From Gilliamella sp. wkB108 (GTDB taxonomy: Bacteria > Pseudomonadota > Gammaproteobacteria > Enterobacterales > Orbaceae), in NCBI RefSeq assembly GCF_001690195.1, contig NZ_LZGM01000049.1, positions 124,001-188,000 on the forward strand: 64,000 nt of DNA, read 5' to 3'. Below, piece by piece: positions 16,864-27,238 of the stretch; position 1 is the first letter of the stretch; every line of letters starts with the position of its first letter. Position numbers and translations under genes: made by a program. A model generated the notes under the pieces. It was not told the DNA's origin. It ran no database searches and saw nothing but the letters and a program-made list of their open reading frames with translations.

Positions 16864-17562
16864 ATGAAAAAATTACTATTGGGTTTAGCATTAATTTCAA
16901 CATCTGTACTAGCAGGTAATAATGACATTACCAAAACACTGGGAAAGTTAGGATATGATGCGAAAGATATAAAAATTTATAATATTCCGGTAGATGGCTT
17001 AAAAAAAGTCATCACACCTGAAGGCCTTATTTATGTTTCCAATGATGGTAAATATGTAACACAAGGTCCAATTTATAGTATCGAGAGTGGGGAACCGGTA
17101 AATATTGCCAATAAAGAAAATGCTAAATTAATAAAAACAATTGATAAAGATGCGATTGTTTATAAAGCCAAGAAAGAAAAATATGTCATTTCTGTATTTA
17201 CCGACTATACTTGTCACTACTGTAAGTTACTCCATGAAAATATTAACCAATATTTAGATGCGGGCATCTCGGTACACTATTTTGCCTTCCCTCGCGCAGG
17301 TGTTGATAGTGACGTAGGTAAAAATATGCAATCTATTTGGAGCGTAACTGACCGCAAAACTGCTTTTGATAATGCCTATAAAGGTAATACTATTGCTAAA
17401 GCTAACAGCATGGTACCTTATGTCAGTCAACAATTTAACATAGGTAAACAACTCGGTATTAGTGGTACACCAGCTATTGTTTTATCTAGTGGACAACTTA
17501 TTTCTGGTTATGTCCCCGCAGACAAATTACTTGAAATTTTAGATAAAAAAGCAGCTCAATAG
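16864..17562 (+). CDS. dsbC: Periplasmic disulfide isomerase DsbC
   Basis: 232 residues with a signal peptide (MKKLLLGLALISTSVLAGN, cleavage about residue 18). It has an N-terminal dimerisation domain and a thioredoxin domain with the active site C-H-Y-C at 117-120 in FTDYTCHYCKLLHE. The cis-Pro loop is GISGTPAIVL. DsbC corrects wrong disulfides and is kept reduced by DsbD. The second, structural cysteine pair of E. coli DsbC is not evident: the residues between the active site and the cis-Pro loop carry no Cys. The gene order xerD-dsbC-recJ is conserved. Confidence 0.93.
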   Translation: MKKLLLGLALISTSVLAGNNDITKTLGKLGYDAKDIKIYNIPVDGLKKVITPEGLIYVSNDGKYVTQGPIYSIESGEPVNIANKENAKLIKTIDKDAIVYKAKKEKYVISVFTDYTCHYCKLLHENINQYLDAGISVHYFAFPRAGVDSDVGKNMQSIWSVTDRKTAFDNAYKGNTIAKANSMVPYVSQQFNIGKQLGISGTPAIVLSSGQLISGYVPADKLLEILDKKAAQ

Positions 17563-17606
17563 TTGCAAATAAATCAATCAAAAATCAAATTCAAACTTAA
17601 AAATAT

Positions 17607-17630
17607 ATGTTAGCGCCTATGCGCTAACAT
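17607..17630 (+). terminator. Perfect hairpin between dsbC and recJ
   Basis: ATGTTAGCGC-CTAT-GCGCTAACAT, 10-bp stem with a 4-base loop, ending 7 bases before the recJ ATG and followed by TTTAACAT. It could attenuate dsbC transcripts or control recJ translation. Confidence 0.6.
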
Positions 17631-17637
17631 TTAACAT

Positions 17638-19374
17638 ATGAATAAAAATAAATTAGTACATCGCAAGTTACCAGAATCTTTACCTGAGTTTTCAAAAGAC
17701 ATTCCGTTATTACTGCAACGAATTTATGCTTTGCGTGGTATTACATCCATGCAGCAGCTAGATTATGGTACCCGCAATTTACATAATTACGATACACTAA
17801 ATGGTACTGAACGTGCGGTTGAAATTTTGTACTCAGCCATGAAAAATGAGCAACGTATTGTCATTGTTGGCGATTTCGATACTGACGGTGCGACCAGTAC
17901 AGCACTAGCTGTCAAGGCGTTGCGAAAAATGGGGTGTCATTTTGTCGATTATATTATTCCAGATCGGTTCGAAGACGGTTATGGTTTAAGTATTGCTGTG
18001 GTCAAAAAAGCGCTGTTACAAAAAGCAGATTTAATTATTACCGTTGATAATGGTATCTCAGCGGTTGAAGCGGTTGAGTTTGCAAAACAGGCTAATTTAA
18101 TGGTAATCATTACTGATCACCATTTATGTCCAGAGCAGTTGCCTCAAGCTGATGCAATAATCAATCCTAATTTACCAGATTGCACTTTTCCATCTAAGCA
18201 TCTAGCTGGTGTTGGTGTGACATTCTATTTTATGCTGGCACTACGGGCAAAATTAAGACAAGAAAACTGGTTTGTAGACAACAAAATAGCAGAATATAAC
18301 ATTGCTAATTTATTAGATTTGGTTGCATTAGGAACAATAGCTGATGTCGTTAAACTTGATCATAATAACCGAATCTTAGTGCATCAAGGTGTCAACCGTA
18401 TTCGCTCAGGTTATTGCTGTGACGGGATAAAAGCACTGTTACAAATTGCTAAAAAAGATCCTGCTTCTTTTTCATCGACCGATTTGGCATTTTATATTGC
18501 TCCAAGATTAAATGCTGCGGGAAGAATGGATAATATGTCTCTTGGTGTTGAATTATTGCTATGTGACAATTACGATCAAGCGCTCAAACAAGCAACCGAT
18601 CTTGATACATTAAATAGTGATCGTAAATTAATTGAACAGACTATGCATAAAGAAGCATTATCATTTATTCAAGAAATTAAAAAAGAAAAAACCACTATTC
18701 CTAATTTGCTGGTGGTTCATCATCCGCAATGGCATCAAGGTATTATTGGTATTTTATCTGCTCGTTTAAAAGATAAATATTATCGACCTGTCATCTCATT
18801 TGCTTCTACACAAGATGGTTTTTTAAAAGGATCTGGGCGATCAATTTTAGGGGTTCACCTACGCGACCTATTAGATGAATTAAATCAACTTCACCCTGAT
18901 TTAATAGAGAGTTTTGGTGGTCATGCTATGGCGGTAGGCTTAACCATTCGTGAAGAGAATTTGGCACTTTTTACTAGTTACTGTGAAGCATTACTAAATG
19001 AACGGTTAACCAATGATTTATTTGAACAGATCATAGAAACCGATGGTGAAATAGAAAACCAAGATTTTACTTATACCATAGCGAAACAGTTAAAAGAATC
19101 CGGACCTTGGGGAGAAGGATTTTCTGAACCAATTTTTGATGGTGAATTTATTATTCATCAACAAAAATTGTTTGCTCAAAAACACCTCAGATTAGTATTA
19201 GAGCCTAAAAATGGTGGTTCCCTCATTGAAGGTGTATATTTTAATGTCAATTTACTTGAGTGGCCGGATCAATCAATAAAAAAAGTGAAATTAGTTTATC
19301 ATTTAGATGTTGATGAATTTAGAGGTAACCAAGTTGCAAGATTAATGATTAGGCATTTATGGCCTATCGCATAA
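17638..19374 (+). CDS. recJ: Single-strand 5'-3' exonuclease RecJ
   Basis: 578 residues (E. coli 577). DHH-superfamily motifs are present: motif I VGDFDTDGATSTALA (Asp79, Asp81, Asp83), motif III ITDHH (160-162), and the DHHA1 box SFGGHAMAVGL. The C-terminal OB-like domain follows. RecJ acts in RecFOR recombination, base excision repair and methyl-directed mismatch repair, where mutH (51.8 kb) also acts. The first aspartate motif reads DFDTDGA rather than DYDADGA, a conservative change. No Shine-Dalgarno sequence is visible before the ATG; a perfect hairpin lies there instead. Confidence 0.95.
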   Translation: MNKNKLVHRKLPESLPEFSKDIPLLLQRIYALRGITSMQQLDYGTRNLHNYDTLNGTERAVEILYSAMKNEQRIVIVGDFDTDGATSTALAVKALRKMGCHFVDYIIPDRFEDGYGLSIAVVKKALLQKADLIITVDNGISAVEAVEFAKQANLMVIITDHHLCPEQLPQADAIINPNLPDCTFPSKHLAGVGVTFYFMLALRAKLRQENWFVDNKIAEYNIANLLDLVALGTIADVVKLDHNNRILVHQGVNRIRSGYCCDGIKALLQIAKKDPASFSSTDLAFYIAPRLNAAGRMDNMSLGVELLLCDNYDQALKQATDLDTLNSDRKLIEQTMHKEALSFIQEIKKEKTTIPNLLVVHHPQWHQGIIGILSARLKDKYYRPVISFASTQDGFLKGSGRSILGVHLRDLLDELNQLHPDLIESFGGHAMAVGLTIREENLALFTSYCEALLNERLTNDLFEQIIETDGEIENQDFTYTIAKQLKESGPWGEGFSEPIFDGEFIIHQQKLFAQKHLRLVLEPKNGGSLIEGVYFNVNLLEWPDQSIKKVKLVYHLDVDEFRGNQVARLMIRHLWPIA

Positions 19375-19490
19375 GCAATCAAAATTGATTATAATTACCA
19401 AGATTTCTAAAATTAAATCAAGTTCTGCCGTTCAAAATAATACTGGTAGTAAAATTCATCAATAAATTCATACAAAATTAAGGATTTAAA

Positions 19491-20885
19491 ATGCATATTC
19501 ATATTCTCGGAATTTGCGGCACATTTATGGCAGGAATTGCATTAATCGCTCGTTCATTAGGCCACAAAGTAACAGGTTCAGATAAAAACGTTTACCCACC
19601 TATGAGTACACTTTTACAAAAAGAAAAAGTAGACATCATTGAAGGGTACGATCCTAAACAACTTACTCCAACACCTGATTTAGTGATCATTGGTAATGCT
19701 CTGTCACGAGGTAATCCATGTGTTGAGTACATACTTGATAATAATATTCCTTATATCTCTGCACCTCAGTGGTTACATGATAATGTCTTGCGAGATCGTT
19801 GGGTCATCGCCGTTGCCGGTACACATGGTAAAACAACCACTGCTGGCATGATCAACTGGATTTTAGAACAACAAGGCTACCAACAAGGCTTTGTCATTGG
19901 TGGTGTACCGGGTAATTTTGAAGTTTCAGCACGATTAGGAGAAGGTAATTTCTTTGTTATCGAAGCCGATGAGTATGATTGCTCATTTTTTGACAAACGA
20001 TCTAAATTCATGCACTACTGTCCTAAAACATTGGTGATGAATAATTTAGAATTTGATCATGCAGATATTTTTGATGATCTTAGTTCAATTCAAAAACAGT
20101 TTCACCATTTAATACGTTTAGTACCAAGTAAAGGGCTTATTATTTCTCCACAAGAAGATGTGAACTTAAAACAAGTTTTAGCTAAAGGTTGTTGGAGTAA
20201 TCAATCATTTACAGAGTCTGAAACAGGCTGGCAAGCACAACGTATCTCAAATGATGCCAGTCATTTTGCAGTCTATTTAAATAGCCAAAAAGTAGGCGAA
20301 GTTCATTACTCATTAGTTGGTGAACATAATATGCATAACGCATTAATGGCAATAGCGGCTGCGCATAACGTAGGCATTGAACCAACGGATGCTTGTTCAG
20401 CACTTAGCACTTTTATCAATGCCAAACGACGTCTCGAACTTTATGGCAAAGTAAATGATATCGAAATTTATGATGATTTTGCTCATCACCCGACAGCGAT
20501 TTTGGCAACATTGGAAGCATTACGCAGTAAAATTGGCGCAAATCGCCGCATTTTAGCTGTACTTGAGCCTCGCTCAAATACCATGAAATTAGGTATCTCA
20601 AAAGATGAACTTGCGCCATCTTTAGGTCGTGCCGATGAAGTATTCATCTTCCAACCTGAACAATTACCTTGGTTAGTCGCGGATGTGGTTGATGCTTGCA
20701 TTCAACCTGCTTACTGGTCAGGCGATATTGATTTGTTAGTTGAGCTGATCACCAAATCAGTTAAACCAACCGATGCTATTTTAATTATGAGTAACGGTGG
20801 TTTTAGTGGTATTCATAAAAAGATTTTAGAGAGCTTAGAAAAGCAGCAATTAAAAGAGCAGGAAGATGAGCTTCCACTCATCTAA
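19491..20885 (+). CDS. mpl: UDP-N-acetylmuramate:L-Ala-gamma-D-Glu-meso-DAP ligase Mpl
   Basis: 464 residues, closely matching E. coli Mpl (457). It recycles the murein tripeptide by ligating it to UDP-MurNAc. The Mur-ligase domains are visible: the N-terminal Rossmann part (HILGICGTFMAGIALIARSL), the ATP-binding P-loop AGTHGKTTTAGM near residue 107, EADEYDCSFFDKRSKF, and the C-terminal domain with DDFAHHPTAI. An AAGGA ribosome site precedes the ATG. The 21 residues after SNGGFSGIHKKI are variable. It is followed in the same direction by nnr. Confidence 0.96.
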   Translation: MHIHILGICGTFMAGIALIARSLGHKVTGSDKNVYPPMSTLLQKEKVDIIEGYDPKQLTPTPDLVIIGNALSRGNPCVEYILDNNIPYISAPQWLHDNVLRDRWVIAVAGTHGKTTTAGMINWILEQQGYQQGFVIGGVPGNFEVSARLGEGNFFVIEADEYDCSFFDKRSKFMHYCPKTLVMNNLEFDHADIFDDLSSIQKQFHHLIRLVPSKGLIISPQEDVNLKQVLAKGCWSNQSFTESETGWQAQRISNDASHFAVYLNSQKVGEVHYSLVGEHNMHNALMAIAAAHNVGIEPTDACSALSTFINAKRRLELYGKVNDIEIYDDFAHHPTAILATLEALRSKIGANRRILAVLEPRSNTMKLGISKDELAPSLGRADEVFIFQPEQLPWLVADVVDACIQPAYWSGDIDLLVELITKSVKPTDAILIMSNGGFSGIHKKILESLEKQQLKEQEDELPLI

Positions 20886-20955
20886 ATATCACACTAACAT
20901 GTGATTGTATGATTTTGCCACATAAGTGGCAGATCATATTAAGTAGGAGGTTGTT

Positions 20956-22452
20956 ATGCAGTACTTAGTTACCTCATCTGAAATGAAGCATTTTGATACA
21001 CAAACTTCGCAAACAATTGGCTTACCTTCATTAGTATTAATGGAACGAGCTGCCTTAGCCGTAGTTGAACAACTCAAAAAAGGTCAATTTAATTTGCATA
21101 AAGTGGCTGTTGTTTGTGGTTATGGTAACAATGGCGGGGACGGTATTGCCATTGCGCGATTACTCAAATTACAACATATTAATGTTATCATCTATTTAGT
21201 TGGCGATCCTAATCTCGCTTCACCAGAGACCAGACAACAAATCAACATTGCCCAACATTACAATATTACTACTATCACACAATCCCCTAAAACCTTGGTT
21301 AACTATACAACCATTGTTGATGCGCTTTTTGGCATTGGTCTAAATCGCAATATAACCGGTGATTTGCTGCAGATTATTAAGCTAATTAATCAAAGTAATG
21401 CCGATATCCTCGCTGTTGATATTCCATCAGGGATCTGTGCTGATACCGGAAAAATACTTGGCGCTGCAGTAAAAGCCAAACAAACCGTCACGTTTGCTTA
21501 CCAAAAAATCGGTTTTACACTCTATCCGGGACATGAATTTGCCGGAGAAATAATCATTGCTGATATCGGCATTTATGCTGATAAAAAGCCAGAACACTAT
21601 ACCTATAATCATCATGACTTAGCCCGTCTGCTACCTGATAGACAAAATTACAGCAATAAAGGCAGTTTTGGCAAAGTACTAGTGATTGCCGGTTCGCAAA
21701 ATATGTGCGGTGCAGCTTATTTATCGGCTAAAGCAGCCTATAAAGTTGGAGCCGGGTTAGTACGTATTTACACACCTGAATGTAATCGTGATGTATTGTT
21801 AAGTCAATTGCCAGAAGTACTATTAACGCCATATATTCCAAACCAAATCGACTCAGACCAACTTAAACAATTAATTAATTGGGCTTCGGTCATTGTAATA
21901 GGTCCGGGTATGGGCATATCAACTGACACTCATAAGATTTTATCTTGTGTATTAGCAAGTGCTAACATACCTATTATTATTGATGCCGATGCACTTAATA
22001 CGTTAGCAAACGATATAGATTTACTCAAACAAGCACACACCACCATTATTATCACACCACATTTGGGTGAAATGGCGAGATTAACTCTGCAATCGATTGA
22101 TACTATCAAAAATAATTTAGTTGCAACTGCCAAAGCGTTTGCTGAAAAAAATCAGGTAATTTGTGTATTAAAAGATGCTAAAACCATTGTGGCAACGCCA
22201 CAAAAGCCAACCTATATTAATCAATCAGGCAATAACGGTATGGCGACAGGCGGAACGGGTGATGTGTTAACCGGTATTATAGCGGGATTAATTGCTCAGC
22301 ATTTACCTGCCACACAAGCTGCCCCAGTAAGTGTTTACTTGCATGGTTTGATTGGTGATGCTGTGGCTAAAAAATTAGGTAAACACAGTATGTTAGCCAG
22401 TGATATTATCGACGGAATTAGTGACATATTAAATAATCAAACCCTATCATGA
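20956..22452 (+). CDS. nnr: Bifunctional NAD(P)H-hydrate epimerase / ADP-dependent dehydratase
   Basis: 498 residues (E. coli Nnr/YjeF about 515). The N-terminal YjeF_N epimerase domain (residues 1-220 or so) has VVCGYGNNGGDGIAIARLL and LAVDIPSGI. The C-terminal ribokinase-like dehydratase domain has KVLVIAGSQNMCGAAYL and the nucleotide loop GNNGMATGGTGDVLTGIIAG. The enzyme repairs hydrated NADH and NADPH. A strong TAGGAGG ribosome site lies before the ATG. In E. coli the next gene is tsaE; here the next gene is the convergent serine dehydratase instead. Confidence 0.95.
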   Translation: MQYLVTSSEMKHFDTQTSQTIGLPSLVLMERAALAVVEQLKKGQFNLHKVAVVCGYGNNGGDGIAIARLLKLQHINVIIYLVGDPNLASPETRQQINIAQHYNITTITQSPKTLVNYTTIVDALFGIGLNRNITGDLLQIIKLINQSNADILAVDIPSGICADTGKILGAAVKAKQTVTFAYQKIGFTLYPGHEFAGEIIIADIGIYADKKPEHYTYNHHDLARLLPDRQNYSNKGSFGKVLVIAGSQNMCGAAYLSAKAAYKVGAGLVRIYTPECNRDVLLSQLPEVLLTPYIPNQIDSDQLKQLINWASVIVIGPGMGISTDTHKILSCVLASANIPIIIDADALNTLANDIDLLKQAHTTIIITPHLGEMARLTLQSIDTIKNNLVATAKAFAEKNQVICVLKDAKTIVATPQKPTYINQSGNNGMATGGTGDVLTGIIAGLIAQHLPATQAAPVSVYLHGLIGDAVAKKLGKHSMLASDIIDGISDILNNQTLS

Positions 22453-22659
22453 TATGACTACTATATCTCGGACTCGCAATTAACTATTTTTCTATTATTG
22501 CAGACAGGGTTTGCTGTTTTAATGACGTTAACTAAAATATATCGGATAGCGGTTCATGCGCATAAAATTTCTTTTCACTATTTATTGGCAAAATAACCCG
22601 TCATTCCGTTATCTTTTTTGCTACTCACTTTGCTATTGAATGACTCCAAGCTTAATTTG

Positions 22660-22707
22660 GTATAAAAATGTAGCATAAAGATAACGCTTTATAAGCTACA
22701 TTTATAC
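22660..22707. terminator. Long hairpin between nnr and the serine dehydratase gene
   Basis: GTATAAAAATGTAGC pairs with GCTACATTTATAC with one bulge, and inside it ATAAAG pairs with CTTTAT. The right arm abuts the stop codon of the minus-strand gene, so it can serve both converging transcripts. Confidence 0.6.
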
Positions 22708-24066
22708 TTAACTACAATGCACAGTGATCGCTAGACCTCCTCGAGAAGTTTCACGATATTTAGCATTCATATCTTTACCTGTTTCATACATGGTTTTAAT
22801 CACTTTATCAAGTGAAACAATTGCAGCACTGGTTCTCCTTAATGCCATTCGCGTTGCATTAATGGCTTTTACCGCAGCGATCGCATTACGTTCAATGCAA
22901 GGAACTTGCACTTGCCCGTCAACAGGATCACAGGTCAAACCTAAATTATGTTCCATTGCAATTTCAGCTGCCATACAAACTTGTTCTGGACTTCCCCCTA
23001 ATAGCTCGGCTAAACCAGCTGCTGCCATTGAACAAGCAACGCCAACCTCTCCTTGACATCCAACTTCCGCACCTGAAATAGAAGCATTATTCTGATACAG
23101 CAATCCAATGGCACCACAGGTTAAGAAAAATCGAATATAAATATCTGGCGTAACCGGATCGATAAATTTGTCATAATATGCAAGTACAGCAGGAATAATG
23201 CCACAAGCGCCATTAGTTGGTGCAGTAACAACGCGTCCACCTGCTGCATTTTCTTCACTGACGGCAAATGCAAACATATTAATCCAATCAATAATAATCA
23301 TCGGATCATTATTATTTTTACTGGTTGATAACTGACGATAAAGCGCATTAGCTCGACGAGGTACTTTTAATGCTCCCGGTAATAATCCTTCCGTGTGCAT
23401 ACCACGTTTAATACAATCTAACATCGTTTGTCCAACAGTAGTGAAATAGCTTTCAATCTCATCATGACTATGTAGTTGTAGTTCATTTTTCAACATAATG
23501 CTGGAAATTGACAAGGAATTGTCATCACAATAATGCAATAATTGTTCAGCAGATGTAAAAGGATATGGTAATTTTACTGAGCTTTGTTCTGCTTGTCCAA
23601 ACAAGGCTTCATCAACAATTTTACCCCCACCTACCGAATAATATGTTTGACTCAAAAGCACTTTTTCATTTTGATAAGCTGTCAATTTCATACCATTTTC
23701 ATGCAAAGGTAAAAATGAAGAATGAAAAACCATGCTATCTTGGTCAAAATCAACAAAATATCGACCATTGTAAATAGATAACTGGTGGCTCTGATTCAAA
23801 TTCTCAATCACTGCTGGGATCTGATCAATATTAACGGTATCTGGCTTTTCGCCGGTAAGACCCATAATAATTGCAATATCGGTATGATGTCCTTTACCTG
23901 TAAGTGATAAAGAACCATAAATATCAGCAACAATTTTCGTTACTGACGACATTTTTTTATCTTGAATAAGTTGATCGACAAAAGCCTTACCGGCTTTCAT
24001 TGGTCCAACCGTATGCGAACTTGAAGGACCAATACCTATTTTAAATATGTCAAAAACCGAACCCAT
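22708..24066 (-). CDS. sdaA: Iron-sulfur L-serine dehydratase
   Basis: 452 residues, collinear with E. coli SdaA and SdaB (454-455). It deaminates L-serine to pyruvate using a 4Fe-4S cluster. The N-terminal beta domain contains [19 protein letters not shown]; the alpha domain carries [29 protein letters not shown] and [10 protein letters not shown], whose cysteines fit the cluster ligands. The name sdaA is a choice; the sequence does not separate SdaA from SdaB firmly. It is a single gene, convergent with nnr. serA (44.7 kb) works in the opposite direction of serine metabolism. Confidence 0.93.
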   Translation of the reverse strand: MGSVFDIFKIGIGPSSSHTVGPMKAGKAFVDQLIQDKKMSSVTKIVADIYGSLSLTGKGHHTDIAIIMGLTGEKPDTVNIDQIPAVIENLNQSHQLSIYNGRYFVDFDQDSMVFHSSFLPLHENGMKLTAYQNEKVLLSQTYYSVGGGKIVDEALFGQAEQSSVKLPYPFTSAEQLLHYCDDNSLSISSIMLKNELQLHSHDEIESYFTTVGQTMLDCIKRGMHTEGLLPGALKVPRRANALYRQLSTSKNNNDPMIIIDWINMFAFAVSEENAAGGRVVTAPTNGACGIIPAVLAYYDKFIDPVTPDIYIRFFLTCGAIGLLYQNNASISGAEVGCQGEVGVACSMAAAGLAELLGGSPEQVCMAAEIAMEHNLGLTCDPVDGQVQVPCIERNAIAAVKAINATRMALRRTSAAIVSLDKVIKTMYETGKDMNAKYRETSRGGLAITVHCS

Positions 24067-24178
24067 GTATTTCCTTTAAACTTATCTATTTTATTTTGTA
24101 TGATAATGAACAAAATTGTATGAATAACGGAGGGTATATTATGGTGCTACGCAGGCAGAATCAAGCTTTGAATATAGG

Positions 24179-24568
24179 TTAATCCAGAACCGAATCATAA
24201 TAACAGATAATCCCAGTGTCCAAATCCTGAATTTCTAATTCGCCACCAGTCAAAATCTCACCCATTGAAAAAAAACTTGGTTTTTCTTTCAACGTTACTT
24301 TACCTATAAGTTTATCATCTATATACATTAATCCGTCTTTATTAATCGTACTATCACCGGGTTCTAGCAACCCTCCACCACAAGGACACTCTTTATCCTT
24401 ATAATTCGGATAGTCATCTTTATTACAGCCATCACCTCGCCAAACAATATCTGAAATCTCATCATAACTGAGATCCATTAAATAATATTTGGCGATTTTA
24501 ACTGGATAATACAGTAAGACCAAAGCAAATATAACATACAGTAGGTGATCAAATTTTAGTTTCTTCAT
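24179..24568 (-). CDS. Small membrane-anchored protein of unknown function
   Basis: 129 residues not recognised as any family. The N-terminus MKKLKFDHLLYVIFALVLLYY is a signal anchor or single membrane helix. The rest is polar with a Cys cluster (GDGCNKDD...CPCGGG) and a C-terminal strand-rich part (GGELEIQDLDTGIICYYD), so an extracytoplasmic domain with disulfides is plausible. An AAGG-type ribosome site lies near the ATG. It stands alone between the serine dehydratase and proS. It has the codon use and AT bias of its neighbours and looks like a true gene. Confidence 0.6.
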   Translation of the reverse strand: MKKLKFDHLLYVIFALVLLYYPVKIAKYYLMDLSYDEISDIVWRGDGCNKDDYPNYKDKECPCGGGLLEPGDSTINKDGLMYIDDKLIGKVTLKEKPSFFSMGEILTGGELEIQDLDTGIICYYDSVLD

Positions 24569-24727
24569 GATTGTATGATTTTCCTTTTCCCTGTTGCTAA
24601 TTTACAATTAATCTTTCAAGATCACAATAATTACCAATAAAATTACTTTAGTGTTGAGCTTGGTACTGCTAAACTAATCAACATTTTTATTATATAAATA
24701 AGTTTATTATTTTTTCGGGATAAATTC

Positions 24728-26449
24728 ATGCGAACCAGTAAATATCTTCTTTCTACTTTAAAAGAAACCCCAGCTGATGCTGAGGTGGTAAGTCACCAAT
24801 TAATGTTACGTGCCGGGATGATCCGCAAAGTTGCAGCCGGTTTATATACTTGGCTTCCTACCGGTTATCGGGTACTAAAAAAAGTTGAAAATATTGTACG
24901 TGAAGAGATGAATAGAGCCGGTGCCATTGAAATCTTAATGCCGGTTGTTCAACCAGCGGATATCTGGCAAGAAAGTGGGCGTTGGGAACAATATGGTCCA
25001 GAGCTATTACGAATAAAAGACCGCGGTGACCGTGATTTTGTTTTAGGCCCTACGCATGAAGAAGTGATCACCGACTTACTCCGTAATGAAGTAAGCTCTT
25101 ATAAACAATTACCGCTTAATATCTATCAAATTCAAACTAAATTCCGTGATGAAGTCCGTCCACGTTTTGGTGTGATGCGTTCCCGTGAATTTATTATGAA
25201 AGATGCATATTCTTTTCATACTTCACAAGCTTCTTTACAAGAAACCTATGACGATATGTATCAAGCCTATAGTGCAATTTTTACGCGTGCAGGCTTAAAT
25301 TTTAGAGCTGTTCGTGCAGATACCGGGTCAATTGGTGGAAATTGGTCACATGAATTCCAAGTATTAGCTGATAGTGGTGAAGATGATATCGTCTTTTCAA
25401 CTGAATCTGATTATGCTGCCAATATTGAAATGGCTCAAGCATTAGCTCCAACGAAAGAACGTTTAGCTCCAACTAAAGCAATGGAGTTAGTTGCTACCCC
25501 AAATGCAAAAACAATTGATGAATTAGTTGAACAATTCAATTTACCGATTGAAAAAACCGTTAAGACCTTAATGGTTAAAGCAAGTAAAGAGAGTGGTCAT
25601 CAATTAGTTGCTCTATTAGTTCGTGGTGATCACAGTCTAAATGAAATTAAAGCCGAAAAAATTGATATCGTTGCTTCACCACTTGAATTTGCAACCGAAG
25701 AAGAGATTCGATCGCTAGTTAATGCTGGTCCAGGATCATTAGGTCCAGTTAATTTAGATATGCCAATTATTATTGATCGCGATGTAGCTGTAATGAGCGA
25801 CTTTAGTGCTGGCGCCAATATTGATCATAAACACTATTTTAACATCAATTGGCAACGTGATGTTACCCTACCTCGTATTGAAGATATTCGCAATGTAGTT
25901 GAAGGCGATATCAGCCCTGATGGCAAAGGGACATTACAAATAAAACGAGGCATTGAAGTAGGTCATATCTTCCAACTAGGTACTAAATACTCAGAAGCGA
26001 TGAAAGCGACAGTGCAAGGCGAAGATGGCCAAAACCATGTCATGATTATGGGATGCTATGGCATTGGTGTAAGCCGAATTGTGGCAGCAGCAATTGAGCA
26101 ATGCCATGACGAACGAGGCATTGTCTGGCCGGAAGCTATCGCGCCATTTAGCGTAGTAATTATACCAATGAATATGCATAAATCCGGAAAAGTACAAGCT
26201 ACCGCCGAAAAAATCTATGCGGAGTTACAACAAGCCGGTATTGAAGTATTATTTGATGATCGTAAGGAGCGACCAGGGGTAATGTTTGCTGATGCGGAAC
26301 TTATTGGCATTCCACATACAATTGTGATTGGCGAGCGTAATCTTGATAATGGCGAAGTTGAATATAAACACCGAGCCAAAGGTGAGAAAGAGATGGTAAA
26401 ACTTGATGATATTATTAAATTGATTAAAAATCGCTGTAATGTTAAGTAA
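24728..26449 (+). CDS. proS: Prolyl-tRNA synthetase ProS
   Basis: 573 residues (E. coli 572). Class II synthetase motifs are present: motif 1 in [19 protein letters not shown] and following, motif 2 [20 protein letters not shown], and motif 3 [14 protein letters not shown]. The INS editing domain, which removes Ala-tRNA(Pro), occupies roughly residues 225-405. The C-terminal anticodon-binding domain begins near residue 470 ([11 protein letters not shown]). ybaK at 40 kb encodes the complementary Cys-tRNA(Pro) editing enzyme. It is followed in the same direction by a phosphatase gene 29 bases downstream. Confidence 0.97.
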   Translation: MRTSKYLLSTLKETPADAEVVSHQLMLRAGMIRKVAAGLYTWLPTGYRVLKKVENIVREEMNRAGAIEILMPVVQPADIWQESGRWEQYGPELLRIKDRGDRDFVLGPTHEEVITDLLRNEVSSYKQLPLNIYQIQTKFRDEVRPRFGVMRSREFIMKDAYSFHTSQASLQETYDDMYQAYSAIFTRAGLNFRAVRADTGSIGGNWSHEFQVLADSGEDDIVFSTESDYAANIEMAQALAPTKERLAPTKAMELVATPNAKTIDELVEQFNLPIEKTVKTLMVKASKESGHQLVALLVRGDHSLNEIKAEKIDIVASPLEFATEEEIRSLVNAGPGSLGPVNLDMPIIIDRDVAVMSDFSAGANIDHKHYFNINWQRDVTLPRIEDIRNVVEGDISPDGKGTLQIKRGIEVGHIFQLGTKYSEAMKATVQGEDGQNHVMIMGCYGIGVSRIVAAAIEQCHDERGIVWPEAIAPFSVVIIPMNMHKSGKVQATAEKIYAELQQAGIEVLFDDRKERPGVMFADAELIGIPHTIVIGERNLDNGEVEYKHRAKGEKEMVKLDDIIKLIKNRCNVK

Positions 26450-26478
26450 AAATTAAGAGTTCAATCATTAATCGCAAA

Positions 26479-27069
26479 ATGAAAAACAAAACACAACAAT
26501 GGAAGCCTTGTTACTATGACATAATAGCTAAAATTGCTAGCTTTTTATTGTTGTGTTCGTTATTACTTCTTATCAATAGTTGCCAATCACGAATTAATCC
26601 AAATATGAATAATATGTTACCCAATAATTTCCATAAAATTTCAAGTGATGTATTTAGATCAGAACAGCCTTCAATAAAACAGATGCAATATCTGGATAAA
26701 TTAGGATTCAAAACTGTGATTAATTTACGATTATGGCACAGTGATCAAGATGAAATTAACAACACGGGAATTTCAGAAGTTTGGATTAAATTACGAGCTG
26801 GGAATATCACCGACGAAAAAATGATAGAAATACTTCAGGCTATCGATAAATCACCCAAACCAATATTGATTCATTGTTGGCACGGTAGTGATCGTACGGG
26901 GGTGATTGTTGCCATGTATCGTTTAGTTTTTCAAAACTGGACTAAAGAACAAGCAATTAATGAGTTAATGCAACCTAAATTCGGTCATCACTATAATGTC
27001 TACCCTAATATTGTGAAGTATATTGAAAATGTTGATATTGAAAAAATGCGATTAGCTGTAATTCAATAG
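26479..27069 (+). CDS. Membrane-anchored dual-specificity / tyrosine phosphatase-like protein
   Basis: 196 residues. The catalytic loop HCWHGSDRTG (Cys133, Arg139) is the H-C-x5-R signature of the protein tyrosine phosphatase superfamily, preceded by FRSEQPSIKQMQYLDKLGF and VINLR, typical of bacterial and plant DSP-like phosphatases. The N-terminus has a hydrophobic stretch ending LLINSC (Cys35), a possible lipobox, so the protein may be a lipoprotein or be anchored by a membrane helix. Possible substrates include phosphoproteins or inositol phosphates; none is indicated. It follows proS closely and may be co-transcribed. Confidence 0.8.
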   Translation: MKNKTQQWKPCYYDIIAKIASFLLLCSLLLLINSCQSRINPNMNNMLPNNFHKISSDVFRSEQPSIKQMQYLDKLGFKTVINLRLWHSDQDEINNTGISEVWIKLRAGNITDEKMIEILQAIDKSPKPILIHCWHGSDRTGVIVAMYRLVFQNWTKEQAINELMQPKFGHHYNVYPNIVKYIENVDIEKMRLAVIQ

Positions 27070-27238
27070 TTGATTTTTATCAATAATCTGTCTCTATCAC
27101 CCCCTATTTTTTATCAAAAAATGTCACGAACTTCATTAACAACTTATTTTGAAGAATTTAATGATAAATTCAAAGTGATCATGTCTGTTTTTTAAGCTAA
27201 AATAATTTCACCTGAATCAGAGATCTATATTGGTTAGA